A stretch of DNA of 64,000 nucleotides from Streptomyces sp. CB02414 (GTDB lineage Bacteria > Actinomycetota > Actinomycetes > Streptomycetales > Streptomycetaceae). Under the pieces are notes generated by a model, which was given only the letters and a program-made list of their open reading frames with translations, was not told where the DNA came from and ran no database searches. The stretch is from positions 62,001 through 126,000 of the forward strand of contig NZ_LIPF01000007.1 of the NCBI RefSeq assembly GCF_001905385.1. The letters are read 5' to 3'. Shown here one piece after another: positions 26,260 to 34,384 of this stretch; positions within the stretch are counted from its first letter, which is position 1, and each line of letters begins with the position of its first letter. The translations under genes were made by a program, and so were the position numbers.

Positions 26260-27147
26260 CTACTGCAGCGGGTTCGCGCCCCGTGGCCTGCCGGCGAGCT
26301 CTTGCTGGGTCCGTTCCAGGAGCAGGTGCGGGTCCTGCGTCTCGACCTGGCCGAGGCCGGGCGGGCAGCGGTCCCAGCCGAGCAGCCGCTGCACCTCTTC
26401 CGGCAGCGTCGCCACGGTCTCCCGGGAGACGGCGAGGTACTGGTTCTCCTCCTGCCGCAGGTTGCCCAGGTCGAGGGCGACGGACAGGCTGTACCGCGGC
26501 GCGTTGGTGGTGTTGGCCCCGCCGCCGTGGTAGACGCCGCCCTGCCAGAGCAGCGCGGAGCCGGCGGGCATCACGGCCGGTACCGTCTCGGCGTACGTGG
26601 GGGCCCGTTCGTCGTCCCAGTGGTGGCTGCCGGGGATGACCAGGGTCGCGCCGTTGGCGCTGGTGAAGTCGTTCATGGCGAGCATCAGCTGCAGCCGGCA
26701 CGGCGGTCCCGGGTGCCGCCACAGATGCATCGCGTCGTCGCGGTGCAGCGGCTGCCGGCCCTGGCCCGGGTCGATGCGGATCGCCTGGGTGAAGCTGACC
26801 TGGATGCTCGGCTTCACCTCCATCCGGACCTTGCCGATCCAGATGTGCTGCGGCTGCTGCAGCAACTGCCGGGCCGCACCCAGGAAGTGACGCTGGGTCA
26901 CTACTGGTGACATGTGCATCGACCGCTGGAACAGACTGGACAGCCGCTTCGTCTTCTGGCCGTCGTAACCGCTCTCGCTGTAGCCGGACTCCTCCAGGCC
27001 GGGCCCGAGGTCGTCCTGGAGCCCGGCCAGTGTCGCCGGGTCGGTGAATCCCTCGACGACCACCGCTCCGTCGCGCTCCAGGACCGCCACCACGTCGTCG
27101 AGGGCCGCATCCGGCCGTACGTGGGTCAGTTCGTGTTTCGTTCTCAC
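26260..27147 (-). CDS. Phytanoyl-CoA dioxygenase (PhyH) family protein
   Basis: A 295-residue Fe(II)/2-oxoglutarate-type oxygenase. LHRDDAMHLW gives the HxD metal-binding pair. The segment LVIPGSHHWDDE is typical of PhyH proteins, and the distal His is likely in GGVYHGGG. It could hydroxylate a carrier-bound acyl or amino acid, or halogenate if a metal-binding Asp were absent, but the Asp is present. GTG 27147 is the first in-frame start after the PCP gene; the SD-like gcggag abuts it, so the start is less certain than usual. It follows the PCP gene by 17 bases. Confidence 0.8.
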   Translation of the reverse strand: MRTKHELTHVRPDAALDDVVAVLERDGAVVVEGFTDPATLAGLQDDLGPGLEESGYSESGYDGQKTKRLSSLFQRSMHMSPVVTQRHFLGAARQLLQQPQHIWIGKVRMEVKPSIQVSFTQAIRIDPGQGRQPLHRDDAMHLWRHPGPPCRLQLMLAMNDFTSANGATLVIPGSHHWDDERAPTYAETVPAVMPAGSALLWQGGVYHGGGANTTNAPRYSLSVALDLGNLRQEENQYLAVSRETVATLPEEVQRLLGWDRCPPGLGQVETQDPHLLLERTQQELAGRPRGANPLQ

Positions 27148-27164
27148 CTCCGCGGCCCCCGCAC

Positions 27165-27434
27165 TCAGTCGGCCGAGCCGCCGGACAGGGCGAGCACGAC
27201 GTGGGTGAGGGTCTCCAGGTCCGGGTCCTCGAAGAGGTCGCCGATGTCGAGGGTGAGGCCGAGCTGTTCCTCGACGGCCGCGGCGACCTGCACGGCGGCG
27301 ATGGACTGTCCGTTGAGGTCGAAGAACGTGGCGCCGGGCCGGTCGGAGCCCGGGCCCAGGACGTCCGTCCAGATCGCCGCGACGCGCTGGGAGATTTCTT
27401 CCTTGCTGAGAGCCGACTGCTGCTGGGTGCTCAT
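27165..27434 (-). CDS. Free-standing peptidyl carrier protein (SgcC2-like)
   Basis: An 89-residue carrier. The FFDLNGQSIAAVQVA segment holds the Ser (GQS) that takes phosphopantetheine, followed by a DIGDLFEDPDLETL helix region. ATG 27434 has a good SD (ggagga). In C-1027, SgcC2 carries beta-tyrosine through hydroxylation and chlorination. This carrier is a candidate for that task, or for the A domain of the PCP-C-A NRPS, which lacks a downstream PCP. It sits between a flavin hydroxylase and a PhyH oxygenase, consistent with on-carrier tailoring. Confidence 0.85.
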   Translation of the reverse strand: MSTQQQSALSKEEISQRVAAIWTDVLGPGSDRPGATFFDLNGQSIAAVQVAAAVEEQLGLTLDIGDLFEDPDLETLTHVVLALSGGSAD

Positions 27435-27476
27435 GTCTCCTCCAGGCGGGTTCACAGGGGTGCAGAGGAATACGGA

Positions 27477-28658
27477 TCAGAGGTACTGGGTGTTGGCCGG
27501 CAGGCCGCAGGCGAGGCGCCCGTACAGTTCGAAGTTGGTGTCGGGGTGCATGATCGCGTGCAGGTTGAGCGCCTTGATGTCGCGCTCGATGCGCTGGATG
27601 GGCGCGCTGGAGTACAGCGAGGAGCCGCCGCTGGCACCGGCCAGCACGTCGACGGCCTCCTTGGCCCGCAGGCAGACGGCGCCCAGGTCGAGCCGGGCAC
27701 GGGCGCGCTCTTCGAGGCTCCACTGCTCGCCGGACGACGCCTTCGTGTCGATGAGGTCGGCGGTGCGCAGCAGGTGGAACCCGGCCTCCGCGATCGCGAT
27801 CTCCGCCTGCGCCAGCTGCAGATGGGTCAGCGGCGCGGCGCTCTGTTCCGTGTAGTCGGTGTAGGTGATCTTGGCTCCGGGCAGCCGCTCCATGAACGCG
27901 TCCCGGGCGGCGAGCGCGAGGCCGTACGCGGCCGCGCCGACGGTGGCGCAGGCGACCGGCATGAACGGGGCCCGCCACATGGTCGCTTCGGGATTCTGCT
28001 GCCCCGGGTGCGCACCGCCGATCACCGGGCCGACCGGCAGCACCCGCTCGGCCGGTACGAAGACGTTCTCGGCGACGGTCGTGACGCTGCCGGAGGCGCA
28101 CATGCCGGAGGTGTGCCAGTCGTCGATCACCTTCAGGTCGCTCATCGGCATCAGCACCATGACGGGCTCGTGCTGCCCGTCCGGGGTGGGCCGGACGGCG
28201 GCGTTCACGTTCCACGTGCTGTGCTGGGCACCGGTGTTGAACGACCACTTGCCGTTGACCAGGTAGCCACCGTCGGCGGGGGCGGCCATGGCGCCGGGGC
28301 TGAGGATGCCGCTGATCCGTACGTCCGGGTCGGCGAACACCTCGTCGCGGACGGACTCGGGGAAGAGGCCGACCATCCAGCTGCTGATCATCCACACCGA
28401 AGCGGTCCAGGCGGCGGAGCCGTCGCCGCGCGCCAGCTCGGCGAGGACTTCGGAGACGGTGCGCATGTCGGACTCGTAGCCGCCATGACTGCGCGGCACC
28501 CGCATGCGCAGCAGACCGGATCCGCCCAGCGCTTCGAGTGTCTCGGCGTTGAGCTGCCTGCGCTGCTCCGACGCCTGGGAGTTGGACCGCAGTACGGGGC
28601 CGAGCTCGGCTGCGCGCCGCAGCAGTTCGGTCCGCGACAGCGTGGTGACGGTTTCCAT
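27477..28658 (-). CDS. Group D flavin monooxygenase (acyl-CoA dehydrogenase fold)
   Basis: A 393-residue protein of the HsaA/DszC-like hydroxylase group. Evidence: an N-terminal helical domain, VPRSHGGYESD, a GYLVNGKWSFNTG segment for the flavin site, and the C-terminal GGSSLYSSAPIQRIERDIKA motif. That last motif is characteristic of two-component hydroxylases rather than true acyl-CoA dehydrogenases. It would use reduced flavin from a separate reductase. Possible substrates are an aromatic ring, or an amino sugar as in nitrososynthases; the sequence does not decide. ATG 28658 has an SD in ctcaaggag. It heads a leftward operon with PCP, PhyH, P450 and glycosyltransferase. Confidence 0.8.
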   Translation of the reverse strand: METVTTLSRTELLRRAAELGPVLRSNSQASEQRRQLNAETLEALGGSGLLRMRVPRSHGGYESDMRTVSEVLAELARGDGSAAWTASVWMISSWMVGLFPESVRDEVFADPDVRISGILSPGAMAAPADGGYLVNGKWSFNTGAQHSTWNVNAAVRPTPDGQHEPVMVLMPMSDLKVIDDWHTSGMCASGSVTTVAENVFVPAERVLPVGPVIGGAHPGQQNPEATMWRAPFMPVACATVGAAAYGLALAARDAFMERLPGAKITYTDYTEQSAAPLTHLQLAQAEIAIAEAGFHLLRTADLIDTKASSGEQWSLEERARARLDLGAVCLRAKEAVDVLAGASGGSSLYSSAPIQRIERDIKALNLHAIMHPDTNFELYGRLACGLPANTQYL

Positions 28659-28741
28659 CGGCTCTCCTTGAGTCGGGGCGCGCCCTGAGGACGGGGTCAC
28701 GGCGGCGTCGTGAGGACGATGGCAGCCGGGATCACCGCGCC

Positions 28742-28757
28742 GCATCTTCCGAGCTGC
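28742..28757 (-). promoter_or_regulatory. AGATGC-type cluster element D
   Basis: Minus strand GCAGCTCGGAAGATGC; differs from the pattern only at the A/C position. It lies 83 bases before the group D monooxygenase start. Confidence 0.6.
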
Positions 28758-28817
28758 TGTTTGCCGTGCGTACCGGGCGGCGGGGGCGCGGACGCATGGT
28801 GCGGGCCTGCGCCTGGA

Positions 28818-28833
28818 GCACGCGGGGAGATGC
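28818..28833 (+). promoter_or_regulatory. AGATGC-type cluster element E
   Basis: GCACGCGGGGAGATGC, a match to the pattern. It points rightwards, 56 bases before ATG 28890. Elements D and E sit back to back in the same divergent gap. Confidence 0.6.
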
Positions 28834-28889
28834 GGCCGGCAAGGGCGGCGCGGAGCATGAACGGCCCAGGAAGCCGGTACCGACCTGAG

Positions 28890-30281
28890 ATGGGCAGACT
28901 GATGCACCAAGCAGCCGAGAAGCTCACGATCAACGTCTGGCTCAATCGCTGGCCGATGTGGCAGCAGCTCGTCGACCCGATCCGGAGGCAGGCGGAGGAG
29001 TTCAACCGCAGGCACCCGCGGTACCGGGTCGTCGTCGACGCCGTCAACGTGGGGCGGTTTCCCCGGGAGGTGGCGCGGGCAGCCCGTACGGGGAACGCGC
29101 CGCACCTCGCCTCGTACCAGTACACCTATGTCCAGGAGGCACAGGACGTACGCGACCGGGACGGGCAGCCGCTGTTCACCTCGGTGACCGAGGCGGTGGG
29201 CGGGCGGACGGAGATCCTCGGCGAGCCCGTGGTCCTCGACGACGTCGTGTCCAACATGCGGGCGTACTTCACGCTCGACGGCGACCTGAGCTCGATGCCG
29301 CGCAACACCTCCACCGTGCTGCTGTTCTCCAACATCGACGCGCTGAACGCCGCCGGGATCGCCGAACCGCCGCGCACCTGGGCGCAGGTGGAGGCGGCGT
29401 GTGCCGCGTTGGCCGGACGGGACGGCGCCCGCCGCGCCGGCATCACCTGGCCCAACTTCGGCTGGCTCTTCCAGCAGTCCGTGGCGCAGCAGGGCGGCCT
29501 GTTCTGCGACCACGACAACGGCAGGTCGGGCCGGAGCGGGAAGGTCGACTACCTGTCGCCCGAGATGCTGGCCTACGCGACCTGGTGGCGGGACCTGTAC
29601 CGGGCGGGCCACTACCTCTACACCGGCAAGTCGTCGGACTGGTGGGGCTGCATGCAGGCGTTCGCCGACGGCGACGCGGCGATGCTGGTCAGCACCTCCG
29701 TCGAGGCCGGGCCCATCGTGCGGGCGGCCCGCAAGGCGGGTTTCCGCGTGCAGGCCAGCGCGATGCCGTACAACGAACGGGCCGGGTACGCGGGGAACCT
29801 CGTCGCCGGTGAGTCGCTCTGGCTGCGCTCCGGGCTGGACGAGGCGACCCGCGACGGCGCGCTGGCCTTCCTGCAGTTCATGAACAACCCGCGCAACGCG
29901 ACCGCCGTCTACGACCACGAGCGGACGTTCGTCCCCACCACCGAGTCCTCGATCGCCCTGCTCACCGAGGAGGGCTGGTTCGACCGGAATCCGCACTGCC
30001 GGGCCGCGATCGACCAGCTCCGGACGAGTCCCGACTCCCCTGCCACGCGCGGGGCGGTGCTGGGCAACTTCCTGCCCGTCCAGGGCGCGGGCACGCAGGC
30101 CATGCACGATGTGCTGGTCGGCGGCGAGGATCTGACCGCGCGGTTCAGCCGGGCGAACGACCAGGCCCGGCAGCTCCTCGACGAGTACGCGCGGCAGGTG
30201 GAGTCGGAGGCCGGCGCCGACGGCCACGCGCCGCAGCGGCTGCCGCAGATGGAGGGCGAGCGGCTCCGGCTCGGCGCCTGA
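28890..30281 (+). CDS. ABC-type solute-binding protein without signal peptide
   Basis: A 463-residue protein with the fold features of family 1 sugar-binding lipoproteins: LTINVWLNRWPMWQQLVDPI at the start, then NIDALNAAGIAEPPRTW, FADGDAAMLVSTS and FLQFMNNPRNATAVY. No signal peptide or lipobox is visible from any plausible start (28857, 28890, 28902), and no ABC permease or ATPase gene is nearby. It is therefore probably cytosolic and may bind a pathway intermediate or sugar rather than take part in import. I chose 28890 for its distance to the upstream element; none of the three starts has a strong SD. Confidence 0.75.
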   Translation: MGRLMHQAAEKLTINVWLNRWPMWQQLVDPIRRQAEEFNRRHPRYRVVVDAVNVGRFPREVARAARTGNAPHLASYQYTYVQEAQDVRDRDGQPLFTSVTEAVGGRTEILGEPVVLDDVVSNMRAYFTLDGDLSSMPRNTSTVLLFSNIDALNAAGIAEPPRTWAQVEAACAALAGRDGARRAGITWPNFGWLFQQSVAQQGGLFCDHDNGRSGRSGKVDYLSPEMLAYATWWRDLYRAGHYLYTGKSSDWWGCMQAFADGDAAMLVSTSVEAGPIVRAARKAGFRVQASAMPYNERAGYAGNLVAGESLWLRSGLDEATRDGALAFLQFMNNPRNATAVYDHERTFVPTTESSIALLTEEGWFDRNPHCRAAIDQLRTSPDSPATRGAVLGNFLPVQGAGTQAMHDVLVGGEDLTARFSRANDQARQLLDEYARQVESEAGADGHAPQRLPQMEGERLRLGA

Positions 30282-30332
30282 ACGCCTCCGTCCGGCCCTC
30301 CGCGTCAGCCCCCTGCCGGCGGCACCGTCTGC

Positions 30333-30348
30333 GCAATCCGCAAGATGC
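30333..30348 (+). promoter_or_regulatory. AGATGC-type cluster element A
   Basis: GCAATCCGCAAGATGC, a perfect match, 86 bases before the SgcJ-like gene. Confidence 0.65.
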
Positions 30349-30434
30349 CGGGACACACGCGGAGTGTGACGGTGTGAACCACCCGGTCGCCCCTGCGATT
30401 TCCCGCCTGCTTCCCACCCTGCGATGGAGGAGAC

Positions 30435-30863
30435 ATGAGTACCCACAGCGCCCTCTCGGATGTTGCGGTCACCGACGCGGACAAGGCCGCGGTCGCCGCG
30501 GTGCCCCAGCGCATCGTCGAGGCCTGGGCGTCCTACGACGCCGACGCGTTCGCCGAGGTGTTCACCGCCGACGGGACCCTGATCCTTCCCGGCTTCTTCG
30601 AGAAGGGCCGTGACGCCATCCGCGCCTTCGCCGCGGCGGCCTTCGCCGGCCCGTACAAGGGCACGCGCGTCACCGGCACCCCCGTCGACATCCGCTTCCT
30701 CAGCGCGGAGGCGGGGATCCTGGTCACGCGCGGCGGCATCCTGACGCCGGGTCAGGACGAGCCGTCCCCGGAGCGGGCCGTGCACGCCTCCTGGCTGGTC
30801 GTGAAGCAGGACGGCCGGTGGCAGCTCGCCGCCTACCAGAACAGTCCGCGTCACACCGGCTGA
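30435..30863 (+). CDS. SgcJ/EcaC-like NTF2-fold protein
   Basis: A 142-residue SnoaL/NTF2-like protein. The segments RIVEAWASYDADAFAEVF, TLILPGFFEKGRDAI and ASWLVVKQDGRWQLAAYQNS are those of the SgcJ/EcaC family, whose founding member SgcJ comes from the C-1027 cluster. ATG 30435 has ggaggag upstream. It is flanked by its own gap and element on the left and another element on the right, so it may be monocistronic. Its exact role in enediyne assembly is not settled; members of the fold often bind small hydrophobic molecules or act as cyclases. Confidence 0.85.
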   Translation: MSTHSALSDVAVTDADKAAVAAVPQRIVEAWASYDADAFAEVFTADGTLILPGFFEKGRDAIRAFAAAAFAGPYKGTRVTGTPVDIRFLSAEAGILVTRGGILTPGQDEPSPERAVHASWLVVKQDGRWQLAAYQNSPRHTG

Positions 30864-30980
30864 GCAGCGTCCCGTACCGCCCGTAGAAGCCTGTGCCCGG
30901 GCCCCCGGTCGCCCGCCCGGAGTGCGGGTGGCGTCGGGGTGAGGGGGTGCTGCCCCAGGCTCCGCGCGCCGGAATCGGCG

Positions 30981-30996
30981 GCAACCACGAAGATGC
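30981..30996 (+). promoter_or_regulatory. AGATGC-type cluster element B
   Basis: GCAACCACGAAGATGC, a perfect match, 133 bases before the condensation gene. Confidence 0.65.
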
Positions 30997-31129
30997 GGCA
31001 GTCCTCCGGCGCTGCCGACAATCGGGCGCGGCCACCGCGCCGGCGTCGGCACGACGCCCGGTGCCCGCTGCCCTCCACCACGACGGCGTCAGACACAGGC
31101 TCTCAGCCTCCACCGAGGAGAGATCGCGC

Positions 31130-32479
31130 ATGACCACCTATCCGGAAGCTCAGCAGGCACCGACCACCACGCCGCTCTCACTGCAGCAGCAATTCCTCGC
31201 CCTGTTCGCCCAGGGCTACGAGGCCGGGCCGTTCGGGCCGCACTACGTCGAGGTCGGCGGGTGGCGGCTGCACGGCCGGGTGAACGTACCGGCGCTGCGC
31301 CTGGCGCTCGCCGACGTGGTCGAGCGGCACGAGGCGCTGCGTACGGTGCTGCACCTGGACAACGGCGGCGGCACGCAGAGCGTGGTGCCCGCCGGGCAGC
31401 CCGAGCTGCTGCTCGTCGAGCTGGACGAGGCGCCGGGCCCGGACCGCGAGCGGCGCGCCGAAGAGCTCATGATCGAGGCGGAGACCCGGCCGTTCCCGAT
31501 CCACGAGGTGCCGCTGCTGCGTGCGGTGCTCGGCCGCTTCGACGACGAGGACGCGGTACTGGTGCTGGCCACGCACCACAGTGCCGCGGACGTCTGGTCG
31601 CTCCAGGTGATCATGCAGGACCTGGCGCAGTGCTACGCGGCCCGCGCGGCCGGGGACGAGCCGCGGCTGCCGGAGGCGACCCAGTACCGCGACTACATCG
31701 TGGCGCAGCAGGAGGACGCCTCCGGGCCGTCGGTGGCCGCCGCCCAGGCCTACTGGCGTGAGACCCTGCGCGGCGCCCGGGTCCTGGTGGCGCCGACCCG
31801 CCGCACCGGCGAGAGCCCGGCGACGAGTTACCACCGCTTCACCACCGACGCCGAGCTGAGCGCGGAGGTGTCCCGGCTGGCCCGGGCGACGCGCAGCTCC
31901 CCGTTCATGGTGCTGCTCGCGGCGTTCGCCGTGTACGTGAACCGGCGCACCGGGCAGACCGACCTCGTGGTCCCCACCTTCGCGCCGGGCCGCCGGCACG
32001 GCTTCAGGTCCACGGTCGGGTCGTTCTTCAACTTCGTGCCGCTGCGTGTGGACGTGAGCGGCTGCGGGACCTTCCGTGAGGTCGTCGCCCGCACCAGGAC
32101 GGCGTGCGTCGGTGCCTTCTCCCACGAGCTGCCGCTGATGCAGGTCCTCGCCGTGGCGCCCGAGCTGATGAACTCGGTCGGCCCCGACACGGCACCGACC
32201 CTGTTCCAGGCCGTCCAGCCGCCGTACTCGATGCAGGCCGAGAAGGTCGGCGACCTGGAGTACTCGGCGATCTGGCGGCGGGTCGTGCCGCAGCCCATGG
32301 GGTCCGAGACCCCCGACGGCATGATCTGGTCGATGCACCTCAGCAACACCGAGGTGGTCGGCGGGCTCAGCTTCAGCCGCCACCTGTTCGACCGGGCCGA
32401 GGTCGACGAGCAGGTCGCCGGATTCCTCGGTGTGGTCGGCGAGCTGGCGGCCGCCCCCGACGCGGCGATCGGGGCGTGA
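31130..32479 (+). CDS. Free-standing condensation enzyme (SgcC5-like)
   Basis: A 449-residue C domain. It begins with a C1-like region (PLSLQQQFLALFAQGYEAG) and has a VVERHEALRTVL motif. The active-site motif reads HHSAADVW: both His and the Asp are present, but the usual Gly is Val. The FFNFVPLRVDV segment matches the C5 region. In C-1027 SgcC5 joins the carrier-bound beta-tyrosine to the enediyne core as an ester, which fits this protein. ATG 31130 has gaggagag as SD. The next gene begins four bases after its stop, so the two are coupled. Confidence 0.85.
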   Translation: MTTYPEAQQAPTTTPLSLQQQFLALFAQGYEAGPFGPHYVEVGGWRLHGRVNVPALRLALADVVERHEALRTVLHLDNGGGTQSVVPAGQPELLLVELDEAPGPDRERRAEELMIEAETRPFPIHEVPLLRAVLGRFDDEDAVLVLATHHSAADVWSLQVIMQDLAQCYAARAAGDEPRLPEATQYRDYIVAQQEDASGPSVAAAQAYWRETLRGARVLVAPTRRTGESPATSYHRFTTDAELSAEVSRLARATRSSPFMVLLAAFAVYVNRRTGQTDLVVPTFAPGRRHGFRSTVGSFFNFVPLRVDVSGCGTFREVVARTRTACVGAFSHELPLMQVLAVAPELMNSVGPDTAPTLFQAVQPPYSMQAEKVGDLEYSAIWRRVVPQPMGSETPDGMIWSMHLSNTEVVGGLSFSRHLFDRAEVDEQVAGFLGVVGELAAAPDAAIGA

Positions 32480-32483
32480 CGCG

Positions 32484-33728
32484 ATGACCCTCACCGAGAC
32501 CCCCGCGCAGGCCACGGCCGCGCCGTTCGAGGCCGACGTCACCCCGGCCGTGCTCATCGAGCGGGCCCGGGCCGTGGCCGCCACCCTGGTCTTGCGCCAG
32601 CGCGAGACCGAGGAGCGGACCTACTACGCCGAGGACACCCACCGGGCGTTCCGGGACGCGGGGCTCTACCGCATCACGGTGCCCAGGCGTTACGGCGGCT
32701 TCGAGTTCGGCTTCGACACCTTCCTGGAGGTCGTGAAGATCCTCTGCCGCGCCTGCCCGTCGACCGGCTGGATGTACTGCCTGGGCGCCGCGCACTCGCT
32801 GTTCGCCGCCACCATGTTCGAGGAGGAGGCGCAGGCCGAGATCTTCCGCGGCGGCGACTTCATCGCGCCCCTCGTCAACGCGCCGTTCGGGACGGCCGAG
32901 CAGGCCGCGGACGGCTCCTGGATCCTGAACGGCACGTGGAAGTACTGCTCCGGCGCACCGTACGCGACCCACCTGATCGGCAACGCCGTGATCGCCGGAG
33001 GCGAGGGGGAACCGCCCCGCCGGCTGCTGTTCATCGCGCCGCGCGACCGGTGGGAGATGCTCGACGACTGGGGCGGGCAGATCGGCCTCAAGGGCAGCGG
33101 TTCGCACAGTATCCGGATCTCCGGCGGGCGCATCCCCGGTCACTTCGGCCTGGAGGTCAACTTCGAGGAGATCTCGGTGACCGGCGGCACCCCGGGCCGC
33201 GCGCTGCACGACCACCCGCAGTACGGCGGTGCCCCGGCCAGCTCGATGGCGCTGGAGGGCGCACACATCGCGGTCGGCATGTGCCAGGGCGCGCTCGACG
33301 CGTACACCGAGCTGATGTTCTCCCGTACGACGATCCTGCCGCCGTTCCCGCCCCGGGCCGAGGACCCCGACTACCAGCTCTGGTACGGGCAGGCCAGCAG
33401 CATGATCGACGCCGCCGAGGCCCTGGTGGGTGCCGCGGCGCGGCGCTGGCACGAGCTGTCCGAGCAGCCGCCCGAGGCGTTCACCGCGGAGGAGGACGTG
33501 CGGATCGCGCTGCTGTGCCGGGAGGCCACCCAGCTGGCCTGGCGGGCCGTCGACGAGATCATCCAGCCGACGGCCGGCAGCACGTCCGCACGGGAGGGGG
33601 AGCGCCTCGAACGGGTCTGGCGGGACCTGTCCACCGGGCGCACGCACGTGAGTTCCGCCGTGCTGCTCACCACCGTGGCCAACCGCGGGTACGCCCAGCT
33701 GCGCCTGATGAACGCGCAGTCCGGCTGA
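32484..33728 (+). CDS. Second group D flavin monooxygenase (acyl-CoA dehydrogenase fold)
   Basis: A 414-residue two-component hydroxylase. Key segments: YRITVPRRYGGFEFGFDTF, the CRACPSTGWMYCL helix, WILNGTWKYCSGAPYATH at the flavin site, and a C-terminal helical bundle ending in HVSSAVLLTTVANRGYAQLR. It is diverged from the copy at 27.5 kb. Like that one it needs reduced flavin from elsewhere. Its tight link to the condensation gene suggests action on the same acyl group, but this is inference; N-oxidation of an aminosugar is another known activity of the fold. Confidence 0.78.
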   Translation: MTLTETPAQATAAPFEADVTPAVLIERARAVAATLVLRQRETEERTYYAEDTHRAFRDAGLYRITVPRRYGGFEFGFDTFLEVVKILCRACPSTGWMYCLGAAHSLFAATMFEEEAQAEIFRGGDFIAPLVNAPFGTAEQAADGSWILNGTWKYCSGAPYATHLIGNAVIAGGEGEPPRRLLFIAPRDRWEMLDDWGGQIGLKGSGSHSIRISGGRIPGHFGLEVNFEEISVTGGTPGRALHDHPQYGGAPASSMALEGAHIAVGMCQGALDAYTELMFSRTTILPPFPPRAEDPDYQLWYGQASSMIDAAEALVGAAARRWHELSEQPPEAFTAEEDVRIALLCREATQLAWRAVDEIIQPTAGSTSAREGERLERVWRDLSTGRTHVSSAVLLTTVANRGYAQLRLMNAQSG

Positions 33729-33944
33729 CCCGGGGAGCAGCGGACAGGGGGCGACCTCGCGAAGATCCCGGCCGCACCGGCATCCGTAGGGGTGCCGGTG
33801 CGGTGGCATGTCGGGGGGGGGCAGTGGTGTGCCGGGGAGCGGTGGCAGGTGGACGGGGCGGGGGCATGTCCGGGGGCGGGGATATGTCCGGGGGGGGCGG
33901 GGCCTGCCTCCGCCCCCCGCCCCGGCCCCGGTCCTCGCCGGACG
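33729..33944. other. G-tract-rich intergenic stretch with short repeats
   Basis: No coding frame with sensible composition is seen. From about 33804 to 33900 the plus strand has many runs of five to eight G and three variants of a unit like ATGTCCGGGGG. It could form G-quadruplexes or simply be slipped repeat. A weak AGATCC version of the cluster element lies near 33757. Confidence 0.5.
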
Positions 33945-34232
33945 TCAGCCGTCGCGGTGGTGTCTCGGTCCGCTGAGGGCGGTGCAGCCGGGCCCGCACG
34001 CCCCGTCCGGGAGCTCCTCCCCGGGCAGCGGTTCCGGCTGCTGGGTGACGGCCGACACCAGGAGCCGCACGAGGGCTTCTGCGGACTCGCGCGCTCCGGA
34101 CGGGCTGTAGGTGAATACGGCAGCTGCCCTCGGGCGGCAGGCCGTGCGTCCGCCGGGCCGGTCGGGAACCGGCGTGTCCGCGTCCGGCGCGCTGTCGACG
34201 TGTGCCGGTGGAGTATCGAGCACCTGTCCCAC
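33945..34232 (-). CDS. Hypothetical 95-aa acidic/proline-rich protein
   Basis: GTG 34232 is preceded by ggggagg at a six-base distance, and most codons end in G or C, so the frame looks truly coding. Residues 1-35 are rich in Pro, Asp and Ala; a helix-like stretch follows (ARESAEALVRLLVSAVTQQ); four Cys are present, two as CGPGC near the end. No signal peptide or known domain is seen. It has its own leader with a hairpin and a cluster element, like the biosynthetic genes, so it should be expressed with them. Function unknown. Confidence 0.6.
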   Translation of the reverse strand: MGQVLDTPPAHVDSAPDADTPVPDRPGGRTACRPRAAAVFTYSPSGARESAEALVRLLVSAVTQQPEPLPGEELPDGACGPGCTALSGPRHHRDG

Positions 34233-34258
34233 GGTTGGCCTCCCCACCCGTGCTGGTC

Positions 34259-34293
34259 GCCGCAGGCCGCCGGAGTGCACGGCGGCCTGCGGC
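34259..34293. promoter_or_regulatory. 14-bp hairpin in the leader of the small gene
   Basis: gccgcaggccgccg (34259-34272) pairs perfectly with cggcggcctgcggc (34280-34293) around a 7-base loop. It lies 27 bases upstream of GTG 34232 and downstream of the cluster element, so it would be in the 5' untranslated RNA. It could be an attenuator or a stabilising stem. Confidence 0.55.
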
Positions 34294-34328
34294 ACTGCAT
34301 CAACGGTGACGCCCGTCACACGGTGCGG

Positions 34329-34344
34329 GCATCTTTCGTCGTGC
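34329..34344 (-). promoter_or_regulatory. AGATGC-type cluster element H
   Basis: Minus strand GCACGACGAAAGATGC, a perfect match, 96 bases before the 95-aa gene. Confidence 0.65.
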
Positions 34345-34384
34345 TCAGGCCCGGCCGCCGCAGTGGTGCACGTGCCTCGCCGGG

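Noticed and set aside
32484..33728. True acyl-CoA dehydrogenase of beta-oxidation
   Set aside because: The sequence follows two-component flavin hydroxylases, and no fatty-acid oxidation genes are nearby.
33757..33767. Cluster element after the hydroxylase gene
   Set aside because: It reads AGATCC with a mismatched GCA half, and no rightward gene follows.
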